Positions 1-7,327 of a stretch of DNA of 10,086 bases are shown one piece after another. The notes under the pieces are model-generated. The model did no database searches. It was not told the origin of the DNA and saw only the letters and a list, made by a program, of their open reading frames with translations. The stretch spans positions 1-10,086 of the forward strand of contig JANMQX010000110.1 of the NCBI GenBank assembly GCA_031370745.1, in the 5' to 3' direction. The translations under genes and the position numbers were made by a program. The stretch is from JAENVT01 sp031370745. GTDB taxonomy: Bacteria; Actinomycetota; Acidimicrobiia; Acidimicrobiales; Ilumatobacteraceae. How positions within the stretch are numbered: the stretch's first letter is position 1; each line of letters starts with the position of its first letter.

Positions 1-2802
1 GTCGCTGTTGCGGTTCGGCTCGTCGGCGTCGTCCACCTTCGTCGACCCGCCTATGCGTTGCTCGCAGCTGGGCTGTGCAGCTTGCTGATCGCCGACACGA
101 TCTACGGCGTGCTCAACTCGGCGGGAACCTTCGAGACAGGCGGCTTCGCCGACCTCTTCTGGCTCGGCTTCTATGTGTTGATCGGCGCCGCAGCGCTGCA
201 ACCGACCACGGCCGCCATGGTGCAGGTTCGTGGCCCGGCGTCGGGGCAGCTCTCTCGGTCTCGCTTGCTGATGCTGTGTCTCATGACCCTGGCAGTTCCG
301 GCGATCGATCTCGTCTGGGGCGGAGCGGCTGACAAGACGCTCACAGCGGTGACATCCATGCTCATGTTCGTCCTCGTCCTCGCTCGGCTTGCGGGTCTCA
401 TGGGAGTGGTCCTGCGCAGCGAGCAACGTGCCCGTCTCGACACCCTCACTGGGTTGGCGAACCGTCTGCTGTTCGACGAACACGTAGCCCGATCGGTCCA
501 GCGCGGTGGCGACGGCGTGATCTCTGTGCTGTTCGTCGATCTCGACGACTTCAAGGTCGTCAACGACAGCATCGGTCACCAAGCCGGCGACGATCTGCTG
601 ATAGCTGTGGCCGACAGACTGCGATCCTGTGTGCGCGGTGAGGATCTGGTGGCCCGGTTGAGCGGCGACGAGTTCGCGGTTCTCCTCGAGAGTGCTGTCG
701 ACAAGGCACACGCAATTTCCGTCGTCCGGCGGTTGCAGGATCAGATGCGGATGCCGGTTGTGGTTGGCGGCCGTGAGGTGCTGATCTCGGCCAGCGTCGG
801 TCTCGTCGTCGAGCCCCGTGCCAGCATCGATCGGCCCCAGGCCCTCCTTCAGGCGGCGGACGTAGCGATGTACCGGGCAAAGAGCAAGGGCAAGGGCCGG
901 TTCGAGATCTTCGACCACGAGATGTACAAGGAACAGCTCGAGATCCTCGACCTCAAGAGCGACCTCGCGGTTGCCCTCGAGCGCGGACAGTTCGAGGTGT
1001 TCTATCAGCCCATCGTCAACATGGGCGACGAACGAATCGTTTCGATCGAATCCCTCATCCGCTGGCATCACCCGACCCGTGGCCTCGTCACACCCGATCG
1101 GTTCATCTCTCTCGCCGAGCAGACTGGTCTGATCGTGCCCATCGGGCGGTGGGTCCTTCGCGAAGCTTGCCAACAGCTCAGTCGTTGGCAGAGCCAGATG
1201 CCCCAAACCGCGCCGCGCACAGTCAGCGTCAACTTGTCCGCTCGCCAGCTGCACGATCCAGACCTTGTTTCAGATGTCATGGCCGCGATCGCCGAGTCGG
1301 GCCTCAAGCCGTGGCAGCTCACGTTGGAGCTCACCGAAAGCATGATGATCGATGAGTTCGAGCGGGCCAGCCGTGTTCTCGAGCAACTCAGGTCCAGTCG
1401 CGTCCAGATCGCAATCGACGACTTCGGCACAGGATTCTCGTCGCTCAGTTACCTCCGGCGTCTGCCGGTCGACATCATCAAGATCGACCGCTCGTTCGTC
1501 GCGGAGATGCGGAACTCGACGACAGCAGAGGCGCTCGTCCGCATGGTGATCGATCTGGCCAAGGTGCTGGATCTGCGCACGGTCGCCGAGGGCATCGAGG
1601 ATGAGGCGCAAGCCGAACAACTGTCGACACTGCTGTGCGACGAAGGCCAGGGCTACTTCTTCGCTCGACCGCAGCCGGCCGCTGAGATCAAAGCCCTCTT
1701 CACACCGCCCGCGCTGTACCCCTCCACCGATGGCTCGCTCCGACACCTCGACGCAACCGTCGTCGAAGGCGATCGCGCCCTGTCGGACCTCAGCGCCGAC
1801 ATCGGGGTGCTGCATCGCGAGCTCGATGTGCCCGTCAACGCCCGCCTACGGTGGCTGCAGGTCTGGTCGTCGCTCGAGTCGAGCTGGACTCCCTGGGCCG
1901 TGCTCGTACGCGACCGGCAGTCCGGTCGGTTGACTGCGGCGGCTCTGCTTGCCCGACGGCGCACCACCGATGGTCACCAGGTTGTTGCCATGGGTCATGG
2001 TCCGTTCGGAACCACGCGTCTTGCCGCGGCCGACCTGATCAGCGCGAATCTGCTTGCCCAAGCGATCGCCGACCAACTCGCCGCTCTACCGGGGGCGTGG
2101 AGCTTCGCACTCGACAACCTCGACCAGGACGACCTCACCGGCCAGCTGTTGATCGCGTTGTTGCCCAACGCGACTGGGACGCCCATACCAAGTGTCCCGT
2201 TCGTCGACCTGACCGACTTCCGCCATGGCGTCGATCTCTACACCCAGAACATGCGCCGTCAACTGCGCAAGGCAAACAATCGGCTGGCGAGCGATGGACT
2301 GAGGGCTGAGATTCAATTCGCTCGCACCGCGCCAGAGATCAGGCTGCTGCTGCCACAGCTGGATCGGATTCATATCGAGCGCGATCACGCCGCCGGTCGC
2401 GCCAGCGATCTCGACAATCCCGATGTGCGCGAGCTTTGGCGGCAACTGATTCTCAACCACACGGTGGGCGATCAGATCGAGGTTGCCACGCTCGGTATCA
2501 ACGACACGATTGTCGCGTACGTCGTTGGAATCGACGACGGGCGGACCTACCGCATCTTCGACGGGCACTTCGACACGAACTGGGCTCGGTATTCGCCAGG
2601 CAGGCTGATCGAGCACGCCGTGTTGCAGCAGTTGATCGGTGATGATCGTTACGACTCGGTCGACTGGATGCTCGGAGTTGCGCCGGAGAAGATCCTCGTC
2701 GCAACGGGGGCTCGCGAAGGGCTCATGCTGACGGCAACCTCGCAGGATGTCCGGACGCCCGAGCCGGTCATTGCTGCGGCCTCGTCGACGCCTACGCCGT
2801 AA
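1..2802 (+). CDS. Membrane GGDEF-EAL c-di-GMP enzyme fused to a CelD/FemAB-like GNAT domain (5' partial)
   Basis: The frame is open to the first base of the window, so the start lies upstream. A TTG at 58 is the first start-like codon inside, but residues continue before it. Numbering from that TTG, residues 1-118 hold several hydrophobic membrane segments. A diguanylate cyclase domain follows (about 120-285): LTGLANR, the metal-binding Asp in VDLDDFK, SGDEF at 202-206 (nt 661-675) and an RGED inhibitory I-site exactly five residues before it. The EAL domain (about 300-548) keeps every expected ligand: E331 (ESL), N392 (VNLSARQL), E424 (ELTES), D454/D455 (DDFGTG), K475 (IKID), E511/E514 (EGIE) and Q531 (QGYFF). 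It is probably an active phosphodiesterase. Residues about 560-890 resemble Acetyltransf_6 proteins (CelD/BcsL, FemAB-like): an RRQLRKANNRL basic helix near 733-743, LDRIHIERD near 768-776, YSPGRLIEHAVL at 845-856 and DWMLGVAPEK at 869-878. The tail is Thr/Pro-rich. The c-di-GMP assignment is firm; the GNAT call is by pattern and its substrate is unknown. Confidence 0.93.
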   Translation, partial: VAVAVRLVGVVHLRRPAYALLAAGLCSLLIADTIYGVLNSAGTFETGGFADLFWLGFYVLIGAAALQPTTAAMVQVRGPASGQLSRSRLLMLCLMTLAVPAIDLVWGGAADKTLTAVTSMLMFVLVLARLAGLMGVVLRSEQRARLDTLTGLANRLLFDEHVARSVQRGGDGVISVLFVDLDDFKVVNDSIGHQAGDDLLIAVADRLRSCVRGEDLVARLSGDEFAVLLESAVDKAHAISVVRRLQDQMRMPVVVGGREVLISASVGLVVEPRASIDRPQALLQAADVAMYRAKSKGKGRFEIFDHEMYKEQLEILDLKSDLAVALERGQFEVFYQPIVNMGDERIVSIESLIRWHHPTRGLVTPDRFISLAEQTGLIVPIGRWVLREACQQLSRWQSQMPQTAPRTVSVNLSARQLHDPDLVSDVMAAIAESGLKPWQLTLELTESMMIDEFERASRVLEQLRSSRVQIAIDDFGTGFSSLSYLRRLPVDIIKIDRSFVAEMRNSTTAEALVRMVIDLAKVLDLRTVAEGIEDEAQAEQLSTLLCDEGQGYFFARPQPAAEIKALFTPPALYPSTDGSLRHLDATVVEGDRALSDLSADIGVLHRELDVPVNARLRWLQVWSSLESSWTPWAVLVRDRQSGRLTAAALLARRRTTDGHQVVAMGHGPFGTTRLAAADLISANLLAQAIADQLAALPGAWSFALDNLDQDDLTGQLLIALLPNATGTPIPSVPFVDLTDFRHGVDLYTQNMRRQLRKANNRLASDGLRAEIQFARTAPEIRLLLPQLDRIHIERDHAAGRASDLDNPDVRELWRQLILNHTVGDQIEVATLGINDTIVAYVVGIDDGRTYRIFDGHFDTNWARYSPGRLIEHAVLQQLIGDDRYDSVDWMLGVAPEKILVATGAREGLMLTATSQDVRTPEPVIAAASSTPTP

Positions 2803-4120
2803 CGATCAGCGCGGTGACCATCCCGAACATGCCGGCCGGTCCCTCGGCGTGGTTGAGGATGTGGCAGTGCCACGCCCACACGCCCGCGTCTTCTGCCTTG
2901 TAGAGCACCGTGTATCGCTCGCCGGGAGCGATGTTGATGGTGTCGCCCGGCAAGGGCTGGTCCAGTGGCACGCCGTCCTTGGCGATGATCCAACCGACCG
3001 GCTGGTGAAGGTGCATCGGGTGGGCCATCAAGCCCTCGTTGAGGTAGTTGACTTCGAGGACCTGGCCAACGTTGAGCGTTGCCGGCTCTGTCGCCGGGAA
3101 GCTCTTGCCATTGAGGCTGAGTCCGATCGTGCCGGCATCGTTCAAGACCATGTTCATCGACTTGTCGATCTTGGCGAAGCCCTTGTCGAGCAGGACCTGC
3201 GGGATTGGCATCTCATCGATCGTGAATGCTCCGAACAGACCGTTCGGGACTTGAACTTGCGCATCGTGATGTGAGTGGTAGATGCCGACGGCGGGGCCGT
3301 GTGCCACGAACTCGTATGTGAACGTTCCCCCTGGTGCGATCGGTGGCTGGGTGAAGGGATCGACACCGTCCATTGCATTGGGAACGCGGACGCCGTGCAG
3401 GTGCAAGGACGTTGATTCCGGCAGGTGGTTCGTGAGCACAAGGCGCACCTTGTCGCCATCGATGACGTGAATTTCCGGCGCGGGAACCACACCGTTGTAC
3501 GTCCATGCGTCGACGAGCTTCCCCGGCGACACCTCCCACTTCACGATCTTGGCCTCGAGGTCGAACTCTTTGGTGCCGTCTGCCAGGATCGTCGGCGCCA
3601 TGCGATCGCCTCCATGCCCTGCGGTCTTGGCTGGGAACTGCGCGGCGACGTCGGCCATGTTCTTGTCCATCTGCTGCCAGTTCATCGTCGTGGGCGTTGC
3701 GCCTGCGGATGCACTGGAATCTCCGCCGATCATCAGCGACCCGGTCATGCCGTTCGCCGAGTGTCCGGCAATCTCGCAGTACGACGTGTACGTGCCAGCG
3801 GCGACGCGGCCGAGTTTCACTGCCACCGTCGCGCCGGGCGCAATATCTCCGGATTTCATCCCAACCTCGGGAACCGAGAAATTGTGGACCGAGCTACCGG
3901 CATTGGTGATACGAAGCGTTCCACCTTCGGCTGGTAGCGAGATCATTTTCGGAGTGATCGAGAACTCAGCAAGTGTCACATCGACGCTCACCGGCAGCGG
4001 ACCCGCGCCAGATGCCGCCCCTCCACGTAAGCCGAACGTGGCGAGCGCTAAGGCTGCCACGGCAACGGCGAATGCGAACCAACCCAGAACAGACTTGTCT
4101 TCTCGTGCCATGACGGCCAT
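2792..4120 (-). CDS. Membrane-anchored cupredoxin / two-domain multicopper oxidase
   Basis: Probably oxidises a metal ion or organic substrate with reduction of O2 outside the membrane; the substrate cannot be read from sequence. The frame opens at a TTG at 4177 (461 aa), but the extra 19 residues are Cys-rich and not signal-like. I prefer ATG 4120 (442 aa) or ATG 4111, which put a short charged N-terminus before a hydrophobic anchor (WFAFAVAVAALALATFGL). None of these starts has a clear Shine-Dalgarno. In TTG numbering, an N-terminal cupredoxin domain has H98, C134, H139 and M144, a complete type 1 copper set. Two oxidase domains follow. HLHG (259-262) and HSHH (301-304) give type 2/3 ligands without a Cys. 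HPMHLH (386-391) and HCHILNH (437-443) with M450 give type 1 plus type 2/3 ligands. The type 1 site is therefore in the second oxidase domain (type B-like two-domain enzyme), with the extra cupredoxin as a possible electron relay. The stop overlaps the 3' end of the convergent c-di-GMP gene by 11 bp. A CuNIR-like enzyme is less likely because the first oxidase domain lacks Cys. Confidence 0.92.
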   Translation of the reverse strand: MAVMAREDKSVLGWFAFAVAVAALALATFGLRGGAASGAGPLPVSVDVTLAEFSITPKMISLPAEGGTLRITNAGSSVHNFSVPEVGMKSGDIAPGATVAVKLGRVAAGTYTSYCEIAGHSANGMTGSLMIGGDSSASAGATPTTMNWQQMDKNMADVAAQFPAKTAGHGGDRMAPTILADGTKEFDLEAKIVKWEVSPGKLVDAWTYNGVVPAPEIHVIDGDKVRLVLTNHLPESTSLHLHGVRVPNAMDGVDPFTQPPIAPGGTFTYEFVAHGPAVGIYHSHHDAQVQVPNGLFGAFTIDEMPIPQVLLDKGFAKIDKSMNMVLNDAGTIGLSLNGKSFPATEPATLNVGQVLEVNYLNEGLMAHPMHLHQPVGWIIAKDGVPLDQPLPGDTINIAPGERYTVLYKAEDAGVWAWHCHILNHAEGPAGMFGMVTALIVTA

Positions 4121-4181
4121 GGTGCCGCAGCCACAAACCAGCCAGTAGAGGCTGCGGGCTTCATCGGTTATGACCAAAGTC

Positions 4182-4208
4182 CCAACGCGTTGGCGACCGA
4201 AGCTCGGT
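4182..4208 (-). terminator. Tandem inverted repeats after nrdJ: weak terminator or operator of the oxidase gene
   Basis: Two perfect inverted repeats sit within 31 bp of the nrdJ stop. One has arms ACCGA (4196-4200) and TCGGT (4204-4208) with a 3-nt loop. The other is the 12-bp palindrome CCAACGCGTTGG at 4182-4193. On the minus strand the second is followed by GACTTTGG, so there is no real U-tract and an intrinsic terminator would be weak. The position, about 60 bp before the preferred oxidase start, also suits a repressor operator. The sequence does not decide between these. Confidence 0.35.
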
Positions 4209-4212
4209 TACA

Positions 4213-7071
4213 TCAGCTGCAGCCGCTGGTCGAACCGCAACTCGGGCAGGCGTGGCATGAACCGGCGCGGATCATCTGCACACCACACTGCATGCACATC
4301 GGTGCGTCGCTGTGACGCGCGTTCGGTGTCGCAACGGCGGTACGAACGATGCCGCCGGGATTGGTGATGTCGTTGTTGGGAGCCTTCGTGGCCATACCGA
4401 GACCGAGTTGTGTAGTGAATTCGTCGACCGAAGGCACGCTCTTCGGATCGGCGGCGATCTCGCTGCCGGTACGCGTCTCGATGACACTCTCCTCGACACC
4501 TGGCAACGTCGGTTGCAGGCGCTCGTCGATGGAGAAGATCCCGAGCTCGGCTCGCTCGTCGTACGTCAAGTACTCGAGCGCCAAGCAACGGAACAGGTAG
4601 TCCATGATCGACGAGGCAAAGCGGATATCAGGATCGTCGGTCATGCCGGCCGGCTCGAAGCGCATGTTGGTGAACGCCTCGACAAAGGCGCGCATCGGCA
4701 CGCCGTATTGCAACCCGTAGCTGATGCTCTTGGCGAACGCATCCATGATGCCGCTGAGCGTGGAGCCCTGCTTCGACACCGTGAGGAAGATCTCGCCGGG
4801 GCGGCCGTCGGCGTACTCGCCGATGTTGGCGAAGCCCTTGCAATCGGCAACCCTGAACTCGAACGTGCGTGCGCTGCGGGTGCGCGGCAGCTTCTGACGG
4901 ATCGGCTGATGAACGACACGCTCGATGATCCGCTCGACCGTCTGTGACGCCATCGATGTCGGCGTATCGACACCCTGGCCGTCCTTCTTGCCCGTCGACA
5001 GCGGTTGACCCACTTTGCAGTTGTCGCGGTACACGGCAACGGCCTTCAGGCCGAGCTCCCACGACAGCTGATGCAGGGCTTCGATGTCTTCGATCGTCGC
5101 TTCCTCCGGCATGTTGACCGTCTTGGAGATCGCACCCGACAAGAACGGCTGCGTTGCTCCCATCATCCGCACATGACCCTCGTAGTGAATCGTGTTGTCG
5201 CCCATCGAGCAGGCGAACACCGGCACGTGCGCGCCCAGGAGGTGCGGTGCGCCGAGGATGGTCTTCTCTCGATCGATGTACCCGACGATGTCGTCGATCT
5301 GCTCGGTCGAATAGCCGAGCTTGCGCAGTGCTCGGGGCACGGTCTGGTTGACGATCTGCATGTTGCCACCGCCGACCAATTTCTTGAACTTCACCAGACC
5401 GAGGTCGGGCTCGATGCCTGTGGTGTCGCAGTCCATCATCAGCCCGATGGTGCCGGTCGGCGCCAACACCGATGCCTGACTGTTGCGCACGCCATACTCT
5501 TCGCCGTCGCGCACGGCGACTTCCCACGCATGCTGACTGGCGGCCATGATTTCGGCCGGCACCTCGTCGCCTCCCTCGATCTGGTAGCTGGCGTCTCGGT
5601 GCATGCGCAACACGTTGAGCATGTAGCGCTCGTTCTCGGCGAAGCCGGCGAATGCGCCCATGCGGCTGGCAGTCTTCGCGCTGGTGGCGTACGCGTGACC
5701 GGTCATGAGCGAGGTGAGCGCTGCCGCCCATGCCCGACCCTCGACCGAGTCGTACGGCAGACCGAGTGCCATCAACAGCGCGCCGAGGTTGGCGTAGCCG
5801 ATGCCCAACTGGCGGAACTGGCGACTTGTCTCGGCGATCTTCTCGGTCGGGTAGTCGGCGCGACCGACGAGGATCTCTTGCGCCGTGAAGATGACCTCGA
5901 TCGTGTGCATGTATGAATCGACGTCGAAGTGGCCTTCCTCGTCGAGGTAATGCAACAGGTTGATCGAGGCGAGGTTGCACGCGGAGTTGTCGAGGTGCAT
6001 GTACTCGCTGCACGGATTCGAACCGTTGATGCGACCGGTCGCGTGTGCGGTGTGCCACTTGTTGATCGTGGTGTCGAACTGCAGACCTGGGTCGGCGCAC
6101 TCCCACGATGCTGTCGCCATTTCACGCCATAATTCTCGAGCGCGAACGGTGCGGACCACCGAGCCGTCCTTCACTGCGTACAGGTTCCAATCGGTGTCGT
6201 TGACGACAGCGTGCATGAACTCGTCGCTGACCCGCACCGAGTTGTTGGCGTTCTGATACTGGATGCTGAAGCTGTCTGATCCATCGAGGTCCATGTCGAA
6301 GCCGGCATCGCGCAGCACGCGGGCCTTGCGCTCTTCTTTCGCCTTGCACCACACGAACTCTTCGACGTCGGGATGGTCGACGTTGAGGATGACCATCTTG
6401 GCGGCGCGACGTGTCTTGCCACCGCTCTTGATCGTGCCGGCCGATGCATCGGCGCCACGCATGAAACTGACCGGACCACTGGCCGTGCCGCCACCGTTGA
6501 GCAACTCGTAGCTGGAGCGGATGTTCGACAGGTTGATGCCCGAACCGGAGCCGCCCTTGAAGATCACACCCTCCTCGCGATACCAGTTGAGGATGCCGTC
6601 CATCGTGTCCTCGACAGCAAGGATGAAGCACGCGCTGGCTTGTTGCGGGACACCCTTCACACCGATGTTGAACCACACCGGGCTGTTGAAGGCGGCGCGT
6701 TGTGTCACGAGGATGTACTTCAACTCCTCGTTGAACGCCTCGACCTCGTGCGGGTTGACGAAGTAACCGCCGTCGACGCCCCAGCGACTGATCGTGTCGG
6801 CGACCCGGTCGATGACCTGGCGCAGCGACGATTCGCGCTCGGGCATGCCGAGCGTGCCACGGAAGTACTTCTGGGCGACGATGTTCGTAGCGTTGAGTGA
6901 CCAACCAACGGGAAACTCGACGCCGAACTGCTCGAAGGCGACAGTGCCGTCTTTCCAGTTGCTGATCCGCGCATCGCGGCGCTCCCACTGCACCTGCTGG
7001 TACGGGTGGGTACCCGGCGAGGTGAAATGTCGGGTGATCCCGATGGCCAGACGTTCCGGCGCCAGTGACAT
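4213..7071 (-). CDS. nrdJ: Adenosylcobalamin-dependent (class II) ribonucleoside-diphosphate reductase
   Basis: Reduces ribonucleotides to deoxyribonucleotides in the cytoplasm, using adenosylcobalamin to generate a cysteine thiyl radical without oxygen. The 952-aa length fits the NrdJ family and no intein or frameshift is visible. The catalytic set is intact. NPCSE is at 352-356, where C354 is the predicted radical Cys with N352 and E356 beside it. C148 (SACF) and C365 (NSACNL) form the predicted redox pair, and C354 and C365 are 11 apart as in known class II enzymes. Other family blocks are FNSPVWFN (128-135), the FKGGSGSGINLSNIRS loop (171-186), APTGTIGLMMDCDTTGIEPD (537-556) and QPFLSGAISKTVNMP (641-655). 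The C-terminus carries a Cys-rich tail (C926, C929, C939, C942, C945, C951; ending CGSTSGCS), expected to relay electrons or bind zinc. The ATG at 7071 is fixed by an AAAGGAG Shine-Dalgarno. The next gene on the strand, a copper oxidase, starts 92 bp downstream. No nrdR or partner RNR subunit is adjacent; class II needs none. Confidence 0.97.
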   Translation of the reverse strand: MSLAPERLAIGITRHFTSPGTHPYQQVQWERRDARISNWKDGTVAFEQFGVEFPVGWSLNATNIVAQKYFRGTLGMPERESSLRQVIDRVADTISRWGVDGGYFVNPHEVEAFNEELKYILVTQRAAFNSPVWFNIGVKGVPQQASACFILAVEDTMDGILNWYREEGVIFKGGSGSGINLSNIRSSYELLNGGGTASGPVSFMRGADASAGTIKSGGKTRRAAKMVILNVDHPDVEEFVWCKAKEERKARVLRDAGFDMDLDGSDSFSIQYQNANNSVRVSDEFMHAVVNDTDWNLYAVKDGSVVRTVRARELWREMATASWECADPGLQFDTTINKWHTAHATGRINGSNPCSEYMHLDNSACNLASINLLHYLDEEGHFDVDSYMHTIEVIFTAQEILVGRADYPTEKIAETSRQFRQLGIGYANLGALLMALGLPYDSVEGRAWAAALTSLMTGHAYATSAKTASRMGAFAGFAENERYMLNVLRMHRDASYQIEGGDEVPAEIMAASQHAWEVAVRDGEEYGVRNSQASVLAPTGTIGLMMDCDTTGIEPDLGLVKFKKLVGGGNMQIVNQTVPRALRKLGYSTEQIDDIVGYIDREKTILGAPHLLGAHVPVFACSMGDNTIHYEGHVRMMGATQPFLSGAISKTVNMPEEATIEDIEALHQLSWELGLKAVAVYRDNCKVGQPLSTGKKDGQGVDTPTSMASQTVERIIERVVHQPIRQKLPRTRSARTFEFRVADCKGFANIGEYADGRPGEIFLTVSKQGSTLSGIMDAFAKSISYGLQYGVPMRAFVEAFTNMRFEPAGMTDDPDIRFASSIMDYLFRCLALEYLTYDERAELGIFSIDERLQPTLPGVEESVIETRTGSEIAADPKSVPSVDEFTTQLGLGMATKAPNNDITNPGGIVRTAVATPNARHSDAPMCMQCGVQMIRAGSCHACPSCGSTSGCS

Positions 7072-7077
7072 GAAGAG

Positions 7078-7084
7078 CTCCTTT
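7078..7084 (-). promoter_or_regulatory. Shine-Dalgarno of nrdJ
   Basis: The minus strand reads AAAGGAG, then a 6-nt spacer (CTCTTC), then ATG at 7071. The match and spacing are strong, and they fix the nrdJ start. Confidence 0.85.
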
Positions 7085-7118
7085 GGGAGTCGAAGAGACG
7101 GTATCGATTTCTGTTGAC

Positions 7119-7151
7119 GCCCTATATGTGGACGACCACAAGATGTGGTGG
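7119..7151 (-). promoter_or_regulatory. Two adjacent NrdR-like boxes upstream of nrdJ
   Basis: Compared with the published NrdR box consensus (acaCwAtATaTwGtgt), the minus strand holds two 16-mers that keep all six capitalised positions: CCACCACATCTTGTGG (7136-7151) and CGTCCACATATAGGGC (7119-7134). The first includes the perfect inverted repeat ACCACA/TGTGGT (7135-7149). NrdR, an ATP-cone repressor, controls RNR genes in most bacteria, so the location is expected. The spacing is odd: centres are 17 bp apart, whereas paired boxes usually lie about 31-32 bp apart. A further copy of the half-site ACCACAAG lies at 7177-7184, 42 bp from the copy at 7135-7142. No nrdR gene is seen here. Confidence 0.5.
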
Positions 7152-7188
7152 CGAAAGCGGTCCCACGCCTCCACCCACCACAAGCGGT

Positions 7189-7214
7189 TGTAAGATTACA
7201 CCACTGTAGTTACA
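7189..7214. promoter_or_regulatory. Twin TGTA...TACA palindromes over the nrdJ promoter
   Basis: TGTAAGATTACA (7189-7200; 5-bp arms, 2-nt centre) and TGTAGTTACA (7205-7214; 4-bp arms, 2-nt centre) have centres 15 bp apart. The first covers the proposed -10 hexamer and the second sits in the -35/-10 spacer, a classic repressor position. The regulator is unknown. They do not match the NrdR consensus well, so a second regulator is possible. Confidence 0.35.
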
Positions 7215-7224
7215 CCTATGTCAA
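7195..7224 (-). promoter_or_regulatory. Probable sigma70-type promoter of nrdJ
   Basis: On the minus strand a perfect -35 TTGACA (7219-7224) is followed by an 18-bp spacer and TGTAAT (7195-7200), which matches TATAAT at 5 of 6 positions. Transcription would begin near 7188, giving a leader of about 115 nt before the nrdJ ATG. That leader contains the NrdR-like boxes. No B12-riboswitch core (B12 box) was found in it. Confidence 0.5.
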
Positions 7225-7292
7225 TGCTATCGGTGACATTTGTGCAAGAAAGATTCCGGAGGAAGCTCTCTTGCCGACGAGCCAGCAGCGGT

Positions 7293-7327
7293 GCGAGGTC
7301 GCAGGTTTAGAGTCTCCCTACCCCGCA
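7293..7327 (+). other. Degenerate tRNA 3'-end-like segment
   Basis: The stretch reads like the variable loop, T-arm and acceptor strand of a tRNA: GAGGTCGCAGGTT, then TAGAGTC, then TACCCCGC. The T-loop appears to carry an extra base and the T-stem pairs poorly. No matching 5' acceptor strand (GCGGGG) lies upstream at tRNA distance, so it is not a functional tRNA. It could be a decayed tRNA, an old integration-site scar or chance resemblance. Confidence 0.2.

Noticed and set aside
2792..4177. TTG at 4177 as start of the copper oxidase
   Set aside because: The added 19 residues include Cys and Trp, do not resemble a signal sequence and have no Shine-Dalgarno. The ATG at 4120 or 4111 gives a normal membrane anchor.
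5005..5916. 303-codon plus-strand open frame antisense to nrdJ
   Set aside because: It lies wholly opposite well-conserved nrdJ blocks and has no recognisable motif; it is explained by third-position GC bias.
4628..6106. 492-codon minus-strand open frame inside nrdJ
   Set aside because: It is an Arg/His/Gln-rich shadow of nrdJ in another frame with no domain pattern.
7072..7200. Cobalamin riboswitch in the nrdJ leader
   Set aside because: The proposed leader is only about 115 nt and the B12-box core could not be found. Class II reductases need the cofactor and are not usually repressed by it.
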